The notes under the pieces are model-generated. The model was not told where the DNA came from, did not search any database, and saw nothing but the letters and a program-made list of their open reading frames with translations. DNA of 64,000 nucleotides from Bog-793 sp963761425 (GTDB taxonomy: Bacteria; Actinomycetota; Acidimicrobiia; Acidimicrobiales; Bog-793): positions 248,001-312,000 of the forward strand of contig CAVXGQ010000004.1 of NCBI GenBank assembly GCA_963761425.1, given 5' to 3'. Within the stretch, counting starts at the first letter, position 1. Every line of letters begins with the position of its first letter. Positions 1-8,672 of the stretch are shown piece after piece. Position numbers and translations under genes: made by a program.

Positions 1-894
1 TTCGAGACGGTCCGGGTTGACGATGCCGCCCCGGGGCAGAAGCTGGGCCGCGGCACGGTGTGGGACCGCCACGACGACCGCGTCGGCCTCCACGTGTTGG
101 CCGTCGACCACCACCCCGGTCGTCGCCTTGGGTCCCTTTCCCGCGGCAAGGTCGATGGCGTCGACCTTCGCCCGGAGGTGGACCTTGCCGCCCAAACTTG
201 CCAAGAGCGCGGCGGCCGGCTCGACGTGGAGCGACCGGAGCGGCACCCGAGCCCAACCCAGGTCTGCCGCCCCGGCGTGGTCAATCAGCCCAGTCCGGAA
301 CACCTTGGCACCGAGGGTGAGCGACGCCTCGGCGGCCGCCAGGTTGACCGTCGGGCGCGTGATGAGGTCCCAGAACCGGTCGATCGCCGAGCCCGACTGC
401 CCGTGGCGGGATAGGAACGAGGCGAACGTCTCCGAATCGAGTCCGGGATCGTCGAGGTCGAGCCGGCGCAGGGCGAGCACCGCCCGCCCCACCCGCGCCC
501 GGTCGCCCAGCGACAGATGCCGGTACCGAACCAGTGCGCTGGCCAGGTGCGCCGGGGCCGGAAGCCGGTTCCGGCGGATCCACGCGGCCCACGCTTTGCC
601 GCCGCGGGGATCGGGGCGCAGCACCGGTATCGCCAGCCTCTGTTGCAACACGGCCCGATCGGCGGTGCCCAGCCGCCCGAGGAACCGCCGGTAGCCGGTG
701 CAACAGCGCAGAAAGACGTGCTGCCCGTTGTCGAAGACCAGGCCGTTGCGCTCGAACGACCACGTCGCACCGCCGAGACGAGGTCGTCCCTCGAACAAGG
801 TCACCCGGTGACCGGCATCGGCGCACGCGATGGCCGCCGACAGGCCGGCGAGCCCGCCTCCCACGACGACGATGTGCGCCGGTTCGGTCCTCAT
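1..894 (-). CDS. hpnE: Squalene-associated FAD-dependent desaturase HpnE, 3' end cut by window
   Basis: Probable hydroxysqualene dehydroxylase/desaturase, the last step of the HpnCDE route from farnesyl diphosphate to squalene. The N-terminus has a dinucleotide-binding motif (VVVGGGLAGLSAA) about 10 residues in, then GRPRLGGAT and a conserved FDNGQHVFLRCC stretch typical of this amine-oxidase-like family. The frame stays open to base 1, so about 298 residues are visible and the C-terminus lies outside the window. Its ATG overlaps the hpnD stop (ATGA), implying translational coupling as the fourth gene of dxs-hpnC-hpnD-hpnE. The family call is strong; the exact reaction is inferred from gene order. 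Confidence 0.9.
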   Translation of the reverse strand, partial: MRTEPAHIVVVGGGLAGLSAAIACADAGHRVTLFEGRPRLGGATWSFERNGLVFDNGQHVFLRCCTGYRRFLGRLGTADRAVLQQRLAIPVLRPDPRGGKAWAAWIRRNRLPAPAHLASALVRYRHLSLGDRARVGRAVLALRRLDLDDPGLDSETFASFLSRHGQSGSAIDRFWDLITRPTVNLAAAEASLTLGAKVFRTGLIDHAGAADLGWARVPLRSLHVEPAAALLASLGGKVHLRAKVDAIDLAAGKGPKATTGVVVDGQHVEADAVVVAVPHRAAAQLLPRGGIVNPDRLE

Positions 895-1748
895 CCGACC
901 GTCGTCCCGGCGAAGCTGTGTAGCGCGATCCAAGCCTTCTCCCGGGCCGGGAGGCTGACCCGATGGTGAAGAGCCGCCAGCGGGTCGGCTTCGATGCGTT
1001 CGAGCAACCGGTGGTAGATGCCCGCCATCGCCGAGACACAGGCGCGGGAGCGCCGGTCGAGCAGCTCGAGGAGCCGGAGGCCCTCCTGGTAGTACAGCCG
1101 GGCCCGCCCGGCCTCGAACCGCAGAAGCTCGACGAGCGCGTCAGCCGGACCCGTCGCGTCGGGGCGACAGCCGAAACGGACGAGATCCTCCGCCGGCAGG
1201 TAGACCCGTCCCATCCGCTCGCGGTCTTCGACGACGTCGCGGAGGATGTTCGTCAGCTGCAAGGCGATGCCCAGCGTGTCGGCACGCGGCGACGCCGTGG
1301 TGGCGTCGGCCGTCCCGAACACGCCGAGCGAGAGCCGGCCGACCGAACCCGCGACGCACCGGCAGTAGGAGATGAGCTCTTCGAAGGTCCCGTAGCTCTC
1401 CAGACGGCAGTCCATCTCGCAGCCCGTCACGATCTCGCCGAGGGCCTCGACCGGGATCGGGTAGCGGGCCACCGCGTCGGCCAATGCCACGAGGACGGGA
1501 TCGCCCCGAGGTGGGTCGCCGCTCGCCACCTTGGCGATCTCGTCTCGGACACGCGCGAGTGCCTCCTGCTTGTCACCAAGCGCACCGGCGCCGTCACCGA
1601 TGTCGTCCACCCGCCGGGCAAAGGCGTAGAGCGCGGACATCGCGGCCCGTTTCGGCGCCGGCAGCAGGCGGATGCCGTAGGAGAAGTTCCGGGCTTCGCG
1701 GCGCGTGATCGCCTCGCAACGGCCGTATGCCAGCGAAAGCTCGGTCAC
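891..1748 (-). CDS. hpnD: Presqualene diphosphate synthase HpnD
   Basis: Trans-isoprenyl diphosphate synthase (squalene/phytoene synthase fold) condensing two farnesyl diphosphates. The 285-residue product has both aspartate-rich motifs: RRVDDIGD near residue 50 and LRDVVEDRERMGR in the middle, followed by VYLPAEDLVRFG. The chosen start is a GTG whose last bases overlap the hpnC stop (GTGA). A longer in-frame upstream reading exists but runs antiparallel to family expectations and overlaps hpnC. Assignment as HpnD rather than HpnC rests on operon position and the Asp-rich motifs; both are paralogues. Confidence 0.9.
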   Translation of the reverse strand: MTELSLAYGRCEAITRREARNFSYGIRLLPAPKRAAMSALYAFARRVDDIGDGAGALGDKQEALARVRDEIAKVASGDPPRGDPVLVALADAVARYPIPVEALGEIVTGCEMDCRLESYGTFEELISYCRCVAGSVGRLSLGVFGTADATTASPRADTLGIALQLTNILRDVVEDRERMGRVYLPAEDLVRFGCRPDATGPADALVELLRFEAGRARLYYQEGLRLLELLDRRSRACVSAMAGIYHRLLERIEADPLAALHHRVSLPAREKAWIALHSFAGTTVG

Positions 1749-2628
1749 GGCCAGATCCGGCGCGCCAATAGGTACACCCGTACACCCCACGCCCCGACCT
1801 GGGCCTTGGAGGCCTTCGCGGGACGTGACAGCACGTCGTAGGCGTGGCGCTCGATGGCGTCGAGCTGGGCGAGGCCGCCGCCGACGAAACCGGCGACGCC
1901 GACGCGTCCCCACCCCGACAGCAACCCCACGAGGGCGCGGCCCGACTCCAGGAGCCGTCGCGCCCGGGCCGACTCGAACGCCATCAGCCGTCGGAAGGCC
2001 GGCGTCGCGACACCACCGGCGAGCACCGATTCGTCGACCCCGAACCTGGCGAGGTCCTCCTGAGGAAGATAGATCCGCCCTACGGCGAGATCCTCGGCGA
2101 CGTCCTGGCAGTGCTCGATGAGCTGCAAAGCCGTGCACACCTGATCAGAGAGCCCGAAGGCGCGCTCGTCTTTGCGGCCAAAGACCGCGAGAACGAGCCG
2201 GCCGACCGGGTTGGCGGACAGCTCGCAGTAGGCCGTCAGCGCCCCGTAGGTCGGATACCTGGTCACGACCTGGTCCTGGCGATTCGCCTGGATCAGGTCG
2301 ACGAAGGGCCTTCGGTCAAGGCTGAGCTCGCGGCGAGCCGGCCGACCTCAGAAAAGACCGGATGGGACGCGGTTCCCGACCATGCCCGGTCGAGCTCGGA
2401 CTCCACCCAGTCGAGCTGAGCCAGACGGTCACCGGGCACCCGGTCGCCGACCTCGTCGACCAGGCGTGCGTAGCTGTAGATAGCGAGCAGTTGTTCCCTC
2501 ATCGGTCTCGGCAACACCCGCATCGCGACCGGAAAGTTTTCCGCATCCGCCTTGGCCTGGATCACCGCCATGTCAAGCCCGACCGGCGTCACCTCGGCGA
2601 CGCCGTCGAGCCCGACCGGGGGGTTCAT
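1745..2628 (-). pseudogene. hpnC: Squalene synthase HpnC, interrupted by an apparent one-base frameshift
   Basis: The 5' half (ATG at 2628, overlapping the dxs stop as ATGA) encodes AVIQAKADAENFPVAMRVLP and the first Asp-rich motif ARLVDEVGD, then stops at 2293. The rest of the family sequence (FVDLIQANRQD, ANPVGRLVL, HCQDVAEDLAVGRIYLP) continues in the neighbouring frame to a stop at 1745. The whole span is 884 bases, one short of 295 codons, and would give about 294 residues, normal for HpnC. The break lies close to 2293-2310. It may be a real null mutation, a sequencing error, or recoding; flanking genes look intact. Confidence 0.85.
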
Positions 2629-4667
2629 CGGGCGACCATCCCCTCGCCCCCCAGGGACACGTGACGGTGCCGGCGTCCCAGGCGCTTGTCCACGGCGAAC
2701 ACGCCTGACCCATTGCCGGCTTGCCGGACGAGCCGTCCCGACGCCAGGCGGGTCGACGCCGCGATCCCGGAAGCGTCGAGCTCGAGGCGCTGGAGGATGA
2801 CGTCGGGGTCGGCGTGATCGATGTAGGTGGTCGGAACGCCTAGGCACAGCACACTCGGCGGACGCTCGCTGACGAGCTCGGCCGCGCGCTCGAGCACACC
2901 TCGCAGGTACTGTCCCGCGCCCCCGTGCACCAGCCCGTCCTCCGCAGTGACGACCAGACGGGCGTTGCGACACCGCTCCACGAGGGCCGGGTCGAGCGGC
3001 CGCACCACGCGCGGGTCGATCACCGTCACGTCGAGCCCGTCCCGCGCCAACATCGCCGCCGCCTCGAACGAGGCCGACGCCAGTTTGCCGATGCCAACGA
3101 TCACGATGTCGCCGTCGCCCTCACGCAGCACCCGCGAGCGGAGTCCGGACCCGACCGGGGCCAACGGACGCGGTGCCAGCGTCTTCGGGTAGCGGATGAG
3201 CGACGGCTTGTCGAACTCGAGAGCAGCCCCGAGCATCGGGGCGATCTCGGCGGGTTCGGCCGGAGCGAAGATCACGAGGCCGGGGACCGCGAGCCCGAGC
3301 ACCATGTCGAGCACGCCGTGGTGGCTCGCGCCGTCGTCCCCGGTTATGCCGGCCCGGTCGGCGCAGATCACGACCGGCGCCCGGTGCAGGCCGACGTCGA
3401 GGTTCTCCTGGTCAAAACAACGAGACAGAAACGTCGAATAGATCGCGACGACCGGGCGAAGCCCGGCCATCGCCATGCCGGCCGCCGCGGTCATGGCGTG
3501 GCTCTCGGCGATCCCGACATCGATGAATCGATCCGGGTAACGCGCCTCGAAGCTCAGCAACCCGGTCGGTCCGGGCATGGCCGCGGTGATCGCGACCACC
3601 CGTTCGTCCCGACTGGCCGCCTCCAGCAGAGCCCGGCCAAACGCTTCGGTGTAGCTCTTGTCCGGGCTGCGGGGCCCCACGGTGACGGCGCCGTCGTCGA
3701 TCGCGAGCCCGGGCGATGCCTGCTGGGGTTGGAGCTTGTAATCGTGCAGGCACTGCACCGTGTCTTCCTCGGCTGGTCCGTAGCCCTTGCCCTTGGTGGT
3801 GAGGACGTGGAGGACGATCGGCCCCGGCCAGGTCGCGGCGCGCTTCAGGGCCTGTTCGACCGCCCCGATGTCATGCCCGTCGATCGGGCCCGCGTAGCGG
3901 ATGCCGAGCGCCTCGAAAAACACGTGCGGCTCGACGAGCTCGCGGATCGCCGCCGTCAGGCTACGGAGCGACTGGCCGGCCAGCGTGCCCACACCGGGAA
4001 GATCTTGCAGGGCGCGCTTCACGCGCGTCTGAATGGCACTGAAGCTGGGATTCAAGCGCAACTGGGTCAGCGACTCCGATAACCGTGACACCGTCGGGGC
4101 GTAGCTGCGGCCGTTGTCGTTGAGGATGATGCAGACCCGTGCGTCGGCGTGGCCCAGGTTGTTCATCGCCTCGTATGCCATTCCGCCGGTCAGCGCGCCA
4201 TCTCCGACGAGGGCCACGACCCGGCGGGTCGCGTCCTCGCCGCTCGCCTTGAACGCCTTTGCGATCCCGAAGGCGTAGCTGAGGGCGGTCGAAGCGTGGG
4301 AGTTCTCGATCCAGTCGTGCTCGGACTCGGAACGGCTCGGGTACCCGGAAAGTCCTCCCTCGCGGCGTAAGCGCGCGAAGCCCGCGTGTCGCCCGGTCAC
4401 CAGCTTGTGGACATAGGCCTGGTGGCCGGTGTCGAACAGGAGAACGTCACGCGGCGACGTGAAGACTCGGTGCATCGCCAGCGTGATCTCCACCGCCCCG
4501 AGGTTTGAACCGAGGTGGCCGCTGCCACCCGTCGTCACCGCCTCCACGATGAACTGGCGGATCTCTTCGGCCAGGACCTCGCACTCCTCCAAGGAGAGCG
4601 CCTTCAGGTCATCGGGCGAGGAGATCGAATCGAGGAGGGGGTAGGAAGGCTTGTCTTCTTTGCTCAC
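2625..4667 (-). CDS. dxs: 1-deoxy-D-xylulose-5-phosphate synthase
   Basis: Thiamine-diphosphate enzyme making DXP from pyruvate and glyceraldehyde-3-phosphate, the entry to the MEP isoprenoid pathway. The 680-residue protein has the TPP-binding region GDGALTGGMAYEAMNNLG followed by ILNDN, the early GHQAYVHKL segment, the catalytic ESHAMTAAAGMA region and a C-terminal transketolase domain. It is somewhat longer than the usual 620-650 residues, with a basic tail. Start is GTG at 4667 preceded by a purine-rich AAAGAAGA. It leads the dxs-hpnCDE operon, so precursor supply and squalene synthesis are co-expressed. Confidence 0.97.
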   Translation of the reverse strand: MSKEDKPSYPLLDSISSPDDLKALSLEECEVLAEEIRQFIVEAVTTGGSGHLGSNLGAVEITLAMHRVFTSPRDVLLFDTGHQAYVHKLVTGRHAGFARLRREGGLSGYPSRSESEHDWIENSHASTALSYAFGIAKAFKASGEDATRRVVALVGDGALTGGMAYEAMNNLGHADARVCIILNDNGRSYAPTVSRLSESLTQLRLNPSFSAIQTRVKRALQDLPGVGTLAGQSLRSLTAAIRELVEPHVFFEALGIRYAGPIDGHDIGAVEQALKRAATWPGPIVLHVLTTKGKGYGPAEEDTVQCLHDYKLQPQQASPGLAIDDGAVTVGPRSPDKSYTEAFGRALLEAASRDERVVAITAAMPGPTGLLSFEARYPDRFIDVGIAESHAMTAAAGMAMAGLRPVVAIYSTFLSRCFDQENLDVGLHRAPVVICADRAGITGDDGASHHGVLDMVLGLAVPGLVIFAPAEPAEIAPMLGAALEFDKPSLIRYPKTLAPRPLAPVGSGLRSRVLREGDGDIVIVGIGKLASASFEAAAMLARDGLDVTVIDPRVVRPLDPALVERCRNARLVVTAEDGLVHGGAGQYLRGVLERAAELVSERPPSVLCLGVPTTYIDHADPDVILQRLELDASGIAASTRLASGRLVRQAGNGSGVFAVDKRLGRRHRHVSLGGEGMVAR

Positions 4668-4775
4668 GACGTCTTCTTTCGCTCGTCGTTACCAGCGCGC
4701 CATCCGTGATCAGCAGGCGGTCAGCCCCCGTGTCCCGGTGCCGTCAATTCTGCAGCGAGACCCTTCCACACGAAG

Positions 4776-4801
4776 TCGTGGTGACCAGTCAGTCACCACG
4801 A
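4776..4801. promoter_or_regulatory. Perfect 10-bp inverted repeat in the dxs promoter region
   Basis: TCGTGGTGAC and its exact complement are separated by six bases (CAGTCA). It lies about 110 bp upstream of the dxs start and just beyond the 3' end of the MerR-TetR regulator gene. Size and symmetry fit a TetR-type operator; a hairpin terminator for the regulator gene is the alternative, but there is no T-run. Binding partner is inferred. Confidence 0.55.
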
Positions 4802-4907
4802 TTGCTCGTTGCTCATCCTTCCAGATGACGCGAGGGTCGTCAACGGGTCTCCTGGCGGGTCAGGCGTCCCCAGGGTCGCGGCATAGCCGACTGTGCCGCC
4901 CGTCACC

Positions 4908-5741
4908 CTACCTGGGCTGCAGGTCCTTCAGCACCGCGGTCGCCAGCTCTTCATCGGCGGCCCGGCGGATTGCCTCGAACACCGCGTGGCCCACGATGTC
5001 CTGCGCCGAGGCGGCCCTACCGGCCGCGTGACGCGCCACGCTGGCCAGCAGCGCCTGGACGACCCGGCCGAGTTCGGGCCCATAGCCGGGCCGCCGTTGT
5101 GTGGCGAGGGAGGCGAGATCGAGGAACAAGGTGACATAGGGCACGAGGGCGGCCGCCAGGCCGTCGGTCGCCGAAACGGCATCGCCTTCGCCAATCGGCG
5201 ACGCTTCAAACTCGCTGGTGGCCCGGTGGGCCGCCTCTTGCGCCACCGCGAAGAACAGCGCCCCTTTCGATGGATAGTGGCGATAGAAGGAGCCCTTGGC
5301 GATGAGTGCGCTCCGACAGACGTCGTCGATCGAGACATCGGCGTAGCCGCGGTGGCTGAACAGAGCGAGCCCGGCCTCGACCAGTCGCTCGTCGACGGAG
5401 GTGCCCGCCTCCAGGTGCGTCTCCGCGGCAAGCAACTGGTTCCACATCTCCGGGTGGAACACCCCCCGTGACGGCTTGTCGAACAGATCCGGCAACAGCT
5501 CGGGGAGCAACCGCCCGATCGTCTGGATGGATAACCCGCGCCGCTCCCGCACCAGGCGGATCAACCGGATCAACTCGACGTGCCGCTCGTCATAAAGGAA
5601 GCGATTCGACGCCACCTTCTCCGCCGGCGGTAACACGCCCGCCGCAAGGTAGTAGCGCACGGTCGCGGCAGCGACACCGGTCCGCTCGACGAGCTCGGAC
5701 ATCGTGAACTGGCGCGGAACGGTCGCGCTGACGGACGTCAC
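4908..5741 (-). CDS. MerR-TetR two-domain fusion transcriptional regulator
   Basis: The 277-residue protein joins two DNA-binding modules. Residues about 12-80 are a MerR-type winged helix (MSELVERTGVAAATVRYYL, then a helix ending in IRLVRERRGLSIQTI). Residues about 115-165 are a TetR N-terminal domain (VEAGLALFSHRGYADVSIDD, then KGSFYRHYPSKGALF), followed by a helical ligand/dimer domain. Start taken as GTG at 5741; an ATG 13 codons later also fits. The gene lies immediately upstream of the dxs-hopanoid operon on the same strand and is divergent from a DegV gene, so it may control either. Its ligand is unknown. Confidence 0.88.
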   Translation of the reverse strand: MTSVSATVPRQFTMSELVERTGVAAATVRYYLAAGVLPPAEKVASNRFLYDERHVELIRLIRLVRERRGLSIQTIGRLLPELLPDLFDKPSRGVFHPEMWNQLLAAETHLEAGTSVDERLVEAGLALFSHRGYADVSIDDVCRSALIAKGSFYRHYPSKGALFFAVAQEAAHRATSEFEASPIGEGDAVSATDGLAAALVPYVTLFLDLASLATQRRPGYGPELGRVVQALLASVARHAAGRAASAQDIVGHAVFEAIRRAADEELATAVLKDLQPR

Positions 5742-5810
5742 CGCTGGAGCCTGAGGCAGTCCAGACCGGGACCCTCCCGGGTCCCGGTCCTGGGCGGTAA
5801 CGTCACTTTC

Positions 5811-6644
5811 GTGGGCCGAGTGCGGGTCATCACCGACTCGAGCGCCTGCGTGCCCGCGGAACTCGTCGCCAGATTCGGTGTCTGCGTGCTCCCCATCAGT
5901 GTCTTCCTACCCGAGGACGGTGCTCCCAGCATCGACCCGCCGGATGGCGAGGACCTACTCCTGCCCGAGACGTTGGCGCGAGAAGAACTCGCCGGGGCCA
6001 ACCATCCCTTCGTGACAGAGTACCTGCAGGCCATCGAGGCCCCGGGCTTCGACGCCGCGGTCGTTATCACCCCCGCGGTCGAGTTCGCGACCATGTACCG
6101 AAACGCCACGCTCGCCGCCGAGTTCGCGGCTCGCCCCGTGGTGTTGATCGACGCCAGGACCGCGGCGGCCGGACAGGCGCTCGTCGTCCTCGCTGGTGCG
6201 GAGGCCGCCGCCCGAGGCGCCAGCATCGAAAAGGTTGTCCGGGCCGTGGAGGAGGCCTCACGCCACGTCGAGCTCGTCGCCTCGCTCGCGACGCTGGAAC
6301 CCCTGCGGCGCAGTGGGCCGGTTCCCGATGAGGTGCTCGGGGGTGGCGGACCGCGTGGGTTCCGCAGCGTGTTCCGCATGCGAGACGGCACGGTCGAGCC
6401 GCTCGGCAACGCGACGACGGCCGAGGACACCCTGGAGACCATCCGCGCGGCCTTCCTGGCGAGCGCGCCCCGAGGGACCGAACGCTCGGCGGTGTTCCAC
6501 GCCAACGCCCGGCACCTGGCCGACCGTCTCCGCGAAATGCTCGGAGGAGTCGACTTCGTCAGCGGGTTCAGCATTGCGATGCAGGTGCACACCGGTGGTG
6601 GGGTCGTCGGCGCGGCATGGATTCCCGCCGGAGCGGCATCCTGA
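5811..6644 (+). CDS. DegV family fatty-acid-binding protein
   Basis: A 277-residue DegV-fold protein. It opens with VRVITDSSACVP, the conserved strand and Asp-Ser motif that contacts the lipid carboxylate, and holds the mid-protein DARTAAAGQALVVLAGAE segment. In Firmicutes, DegV-like FakB proteins present fatty acids to a kinase; no FakA-like gene is visible here. GTG start at 5811; GTG at 5820 is also possible. It is divergent from the MerR-TetR gene across about 70 bp, and a second DegV gene lies at 54164-55003. Confidence 0.88.
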   Translation: MGRVRVITDSSACVPAELVARFGVCVLPISVFLPEDGAPSIDPPDGEDLLLPETLAREELAGANHPFVTEYLQAIEAPGFDAAVVITPAVEFATMYRNATLAAEFAARPVVLIDARTAAAGQALVVLAGAEAAARGASIEKVVRAVEEASRHVELVASLATLEPLRRSGPVPDEVLGGGGPRGFRSVFRMRDGTVEPLGNATTAEDTLETIRAAFLASAPRGTERSAVFHANARHLADRLREMLGGVDFVSGFSIAMQVHTGGGVVGAAWIPAGAAS

Positions 6645-6716
6645 CCTGCACCCAGGCATCTTCCGCGCGGTACCGTCTCCGCAACCGGTGAAGAGCCGGG
6701 CGAACCGGGGGCTGCG

Positions 6717-7442
6717 GTGACGAAACCAGCGGACGCGGAGGAGAGCAAGAAGCCGACCCGGGTCAATCGGCGGACTGCGCCCCGGGCCACCCGGCAGCCC
6801 GAGTCGGTCATCACGACCGCGGAGATCCCGCGTGTCGCCCCGACACCGAGCCCGCAATTCCCCCGCACCGCCGACGGCTGGCATCCCGACATCGAGCGGC
6901 GGCTGCCGGCTCCGTGGGCTTTGCAACTCGCGGTCTGGGTACTTTTCGTGCTCTTCATCGTCGGCCTGGTCGGGCTGGCCGTCGAGCACTTCCACCCGAG
7001 TTGGATCGGGTTCCTCCGGAACACAGCCTCCACCCCCCACCAGCGGACGGGTCACGGCACCACGACTTCCACGAACCCGTCCTCGACCAGCTCCTCGACC
7101 ACCCGGCCAGCGACCAGAATCGGCAAGCTCACCCTCGTATCAGCGACCAAGTCCGACATCACCTACTCGGTTCCCACCTCGACCGGGTTCAGCATCGTGG
7201 TGTCGACCTCCAACGCCTGCTACACCCTGGTGAAGTCGCCACCTGGGTCTGCTCACTACCTGTTCGCGGCCACCATCACGCCGAAGCAGAGCCCCGAAGC
7301 CATCAAGCTCGTCGGCCCCGCCTCGGTCGTGCTTGACAACCACGTCTCGGGGCTGGACATAAAGGTCGGCTCCACCAGCATCGGTTCGATCACGGCACCG
7401 CAGCCCTTCATCACGTACACGTTCCTGCCCACCCGTCACTAA
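6717..7442 (+). CDS. Single-pass membrane protein with Ser/Thr-rich linker, unknown function
   Basis: This 241-residue protein starts with a charged cytoplasmic segment of about 65 residues, then one hydrophobic helix (LQLAVWVLFVLFIVGLVGLA), a Thr/Ser-rich linker (TTTSTNPSSTSSSTTRP) and a C-terminal extracytoplasmic domain of about 110 residues with many beta-branched residues. The layout suggests an N-in/C-out anchored protein with a small beta-rich domain. GTG start. I do not recognise the family; the neighbours (DegV upstream, YbjQ downstream) do not fix a role. Confidence 0.72.
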   Translation: MTKPADAEESKKPTRVNRRTAPRATRQPESVITTAEIPRVAPTPSPQFPRTADGWHPDIERRLPAPWALQLAVWVLFVLFIVGLVGLAVEHFHPSWIGFLRNTASTPHQRTGHGTTTSTNPSSTSSSTTRPATRIGKLTLVSATKSDITYSVPTSTGFSIVVSTSNACYTLVKSPPGSAHYLFAATITPKQSPEAIKLVGPASVVLDNHVSGLDIKVGSTSIGSITAPQPFITYTFLPTRH

Positions 7443-7707
7443 TACAGAGACCCCCGAGCACCACCAGCCAAGCCGGGCCATCCGACCTTCTTCCGCGAGC
7501 GGTCAGTCTCCAATCGCCCGGGCCCGGAGGATCGCTGCTCGCGCGGTCCGATAATCACCACCATGGACAGAACCTGGCTATCGCTCCTCTTTCGAAGGAC
7601 AACCCGGTCGATGCGACATTCCGGGCCGCAGAGGTCTGATGGCCCTCGGTTCGGGAGGCCAATATGGGTCCGTCACCGGCGTTCAAGCGACCAGGAAGGA
7701 GAAAGGC

Positions 7708-8031
7708 ATGCTCATCGCAACGACAAACGACGTCCCGGGCTACGAGGTCAACGAGATCCTCGGCGAGGTCTTCGGCCTCACGGTGCGCTCGCGTAACGCG
7801 GCATCCCAGGTGGGCGCGGGGCTGAAGTCCATCCTTGGAGGCGAGTTGAAAGGCATGACCAAGAACCTCGAGAACAGCAGACAAGAGGTCATCGACCGCA
7901 TGGCCGAGGCGGCGAATGCACGCGGCGCCAACGCCGTCCTCGCGATGCGCTTTGACACCTCGGAGATGGGCGGCACCTGGACGGAGATCTGCGCCTACGG
8001 CACCGCCGCCAAGGTCACCAAGATGAGCTGA
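7708..8031 (+). CDS. YbjQ (UPF0145 / DUF74) family protein
   Basis: A 107-residue protein matching the small pentameric YbjQ family: TTNDVPGYEVNEILG at the start, a central helix with RQEVIDRMAEAANARGANAV, and a strand LAMRFDTSEMGGTWTEICAYGTA. The ATG at 7708 is chosen because it follows a strong purine-rich Shine-Dalgarno (AGGAAGGAGA) and matches the family start; the longer reading from 7639 adds an unrelated tail. Biochemical role is unknown in most bacteria. Confidence 0.92.
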   Translation: MLIATTNDVPGYEVNEILGEVFGLTVRSRNAASQVGAGLKSILGGELKGMTKNLENSRQEVIDRMAEAANARGANAVLAMRFDTSEMGGTWTEICAYGTAAKVTKMS

Positions 8032-8103
8032 CCTTTCCCCGACGCCGGCCGCCCCGCTTGGAGCGCGCGTGTGGAGTCGTCACAGAAGCGCCAAGATAGG
8101 GGG

Positions 8104-8655
8104 GTGAGGATCTCTTCCAAGGCCGACTACGCCATCCGAGCGGTGGTCGAGCTCGCCACGCTCGAGGATTCATGGCCGGTGAAGGCGGAAACTCTCGCCG
8201 CCGCCCAGGACATCCCCGGCAAGTTCCTGTTGAACATCCTGTTCGAACTGAAAAGTGCCGGCATCGTCGCGAGCCAGCGCGGCAATGAAGGCGGGTTCCG
8301 ACTCGGTCGCGCTGCCAGCGAGATCACCCTCGCCGATGTCGTACGGGCCGTAGAAGGACCCCTCGCTCAGGTCGGCGACGTCCGGCCCGACCAGCTCGAG
8401 TACAAGGGTTCGGCCGAACCGCTCGTCGAGGTCTGGATCGCCGTACGCGAGCACATCCGCTCCATTCTCGAATCGGTGTCGGTAGCTGACATCGCCACCC
8501 GCAACATCCCCCTCACCGTCCGGCTCATCACCGCCGACCCCGAGGCCTGGATGCCCCACACCCCGGGAACTGTTCCCGGACCCCAGGCCGTACGCGTCGC
8601 CGGATCGACGATGCGTACCCGCGGGGTCGTCACCTCCTCAACCCGGCGAGCCTGA
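8104..8655 (+). CDS. Rrf2 family transcriptional regulator lacking Fe-S cysteines
   Basis: Winged-helix Rrf2 protein, about 183 residues. The start is placed at GTG 8104 because the family nearly always begins RISSKADYAIRA. The recognition region is IPGKFLLNILFELKSAGIV and the wing SQRGNEGGFRLGR. The region that carries three Fe-S cysteines in IscR or NsrR contains none; the whole protein is cysteine-free, so it probably senses something other than a [2Fe-2S] cluster. The C-terminal 40 residues are low-complexity. A Fur gene follows after 17 bp and may be co-transcribed. Confidence 0.88.
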   Translation: MRISSKADYAIRAVVELATLEDSWPVKAETLAAAQDIPGKFLLNILFELKSAGIVASQRGNEGGFRLGRAASEITLADVVRAVEGPLAQVGDVRPDQLEYKGSAEPLVEVWIAVREHIRSILESVSVADIATRNIPLTVRLITADPEAWMPHTPGTVPGPQAVRVAGSTMRTRGVVTSSTRRA

Positions 8656-8672
8656 ACCGGAGCCACCACCAG

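Noticed and set aside
5738..7033. 431-codon minus-strand frame opposite DegV
   Set aside because: Shadow of the DegV gene; low-complexity Ser/Arg composition.
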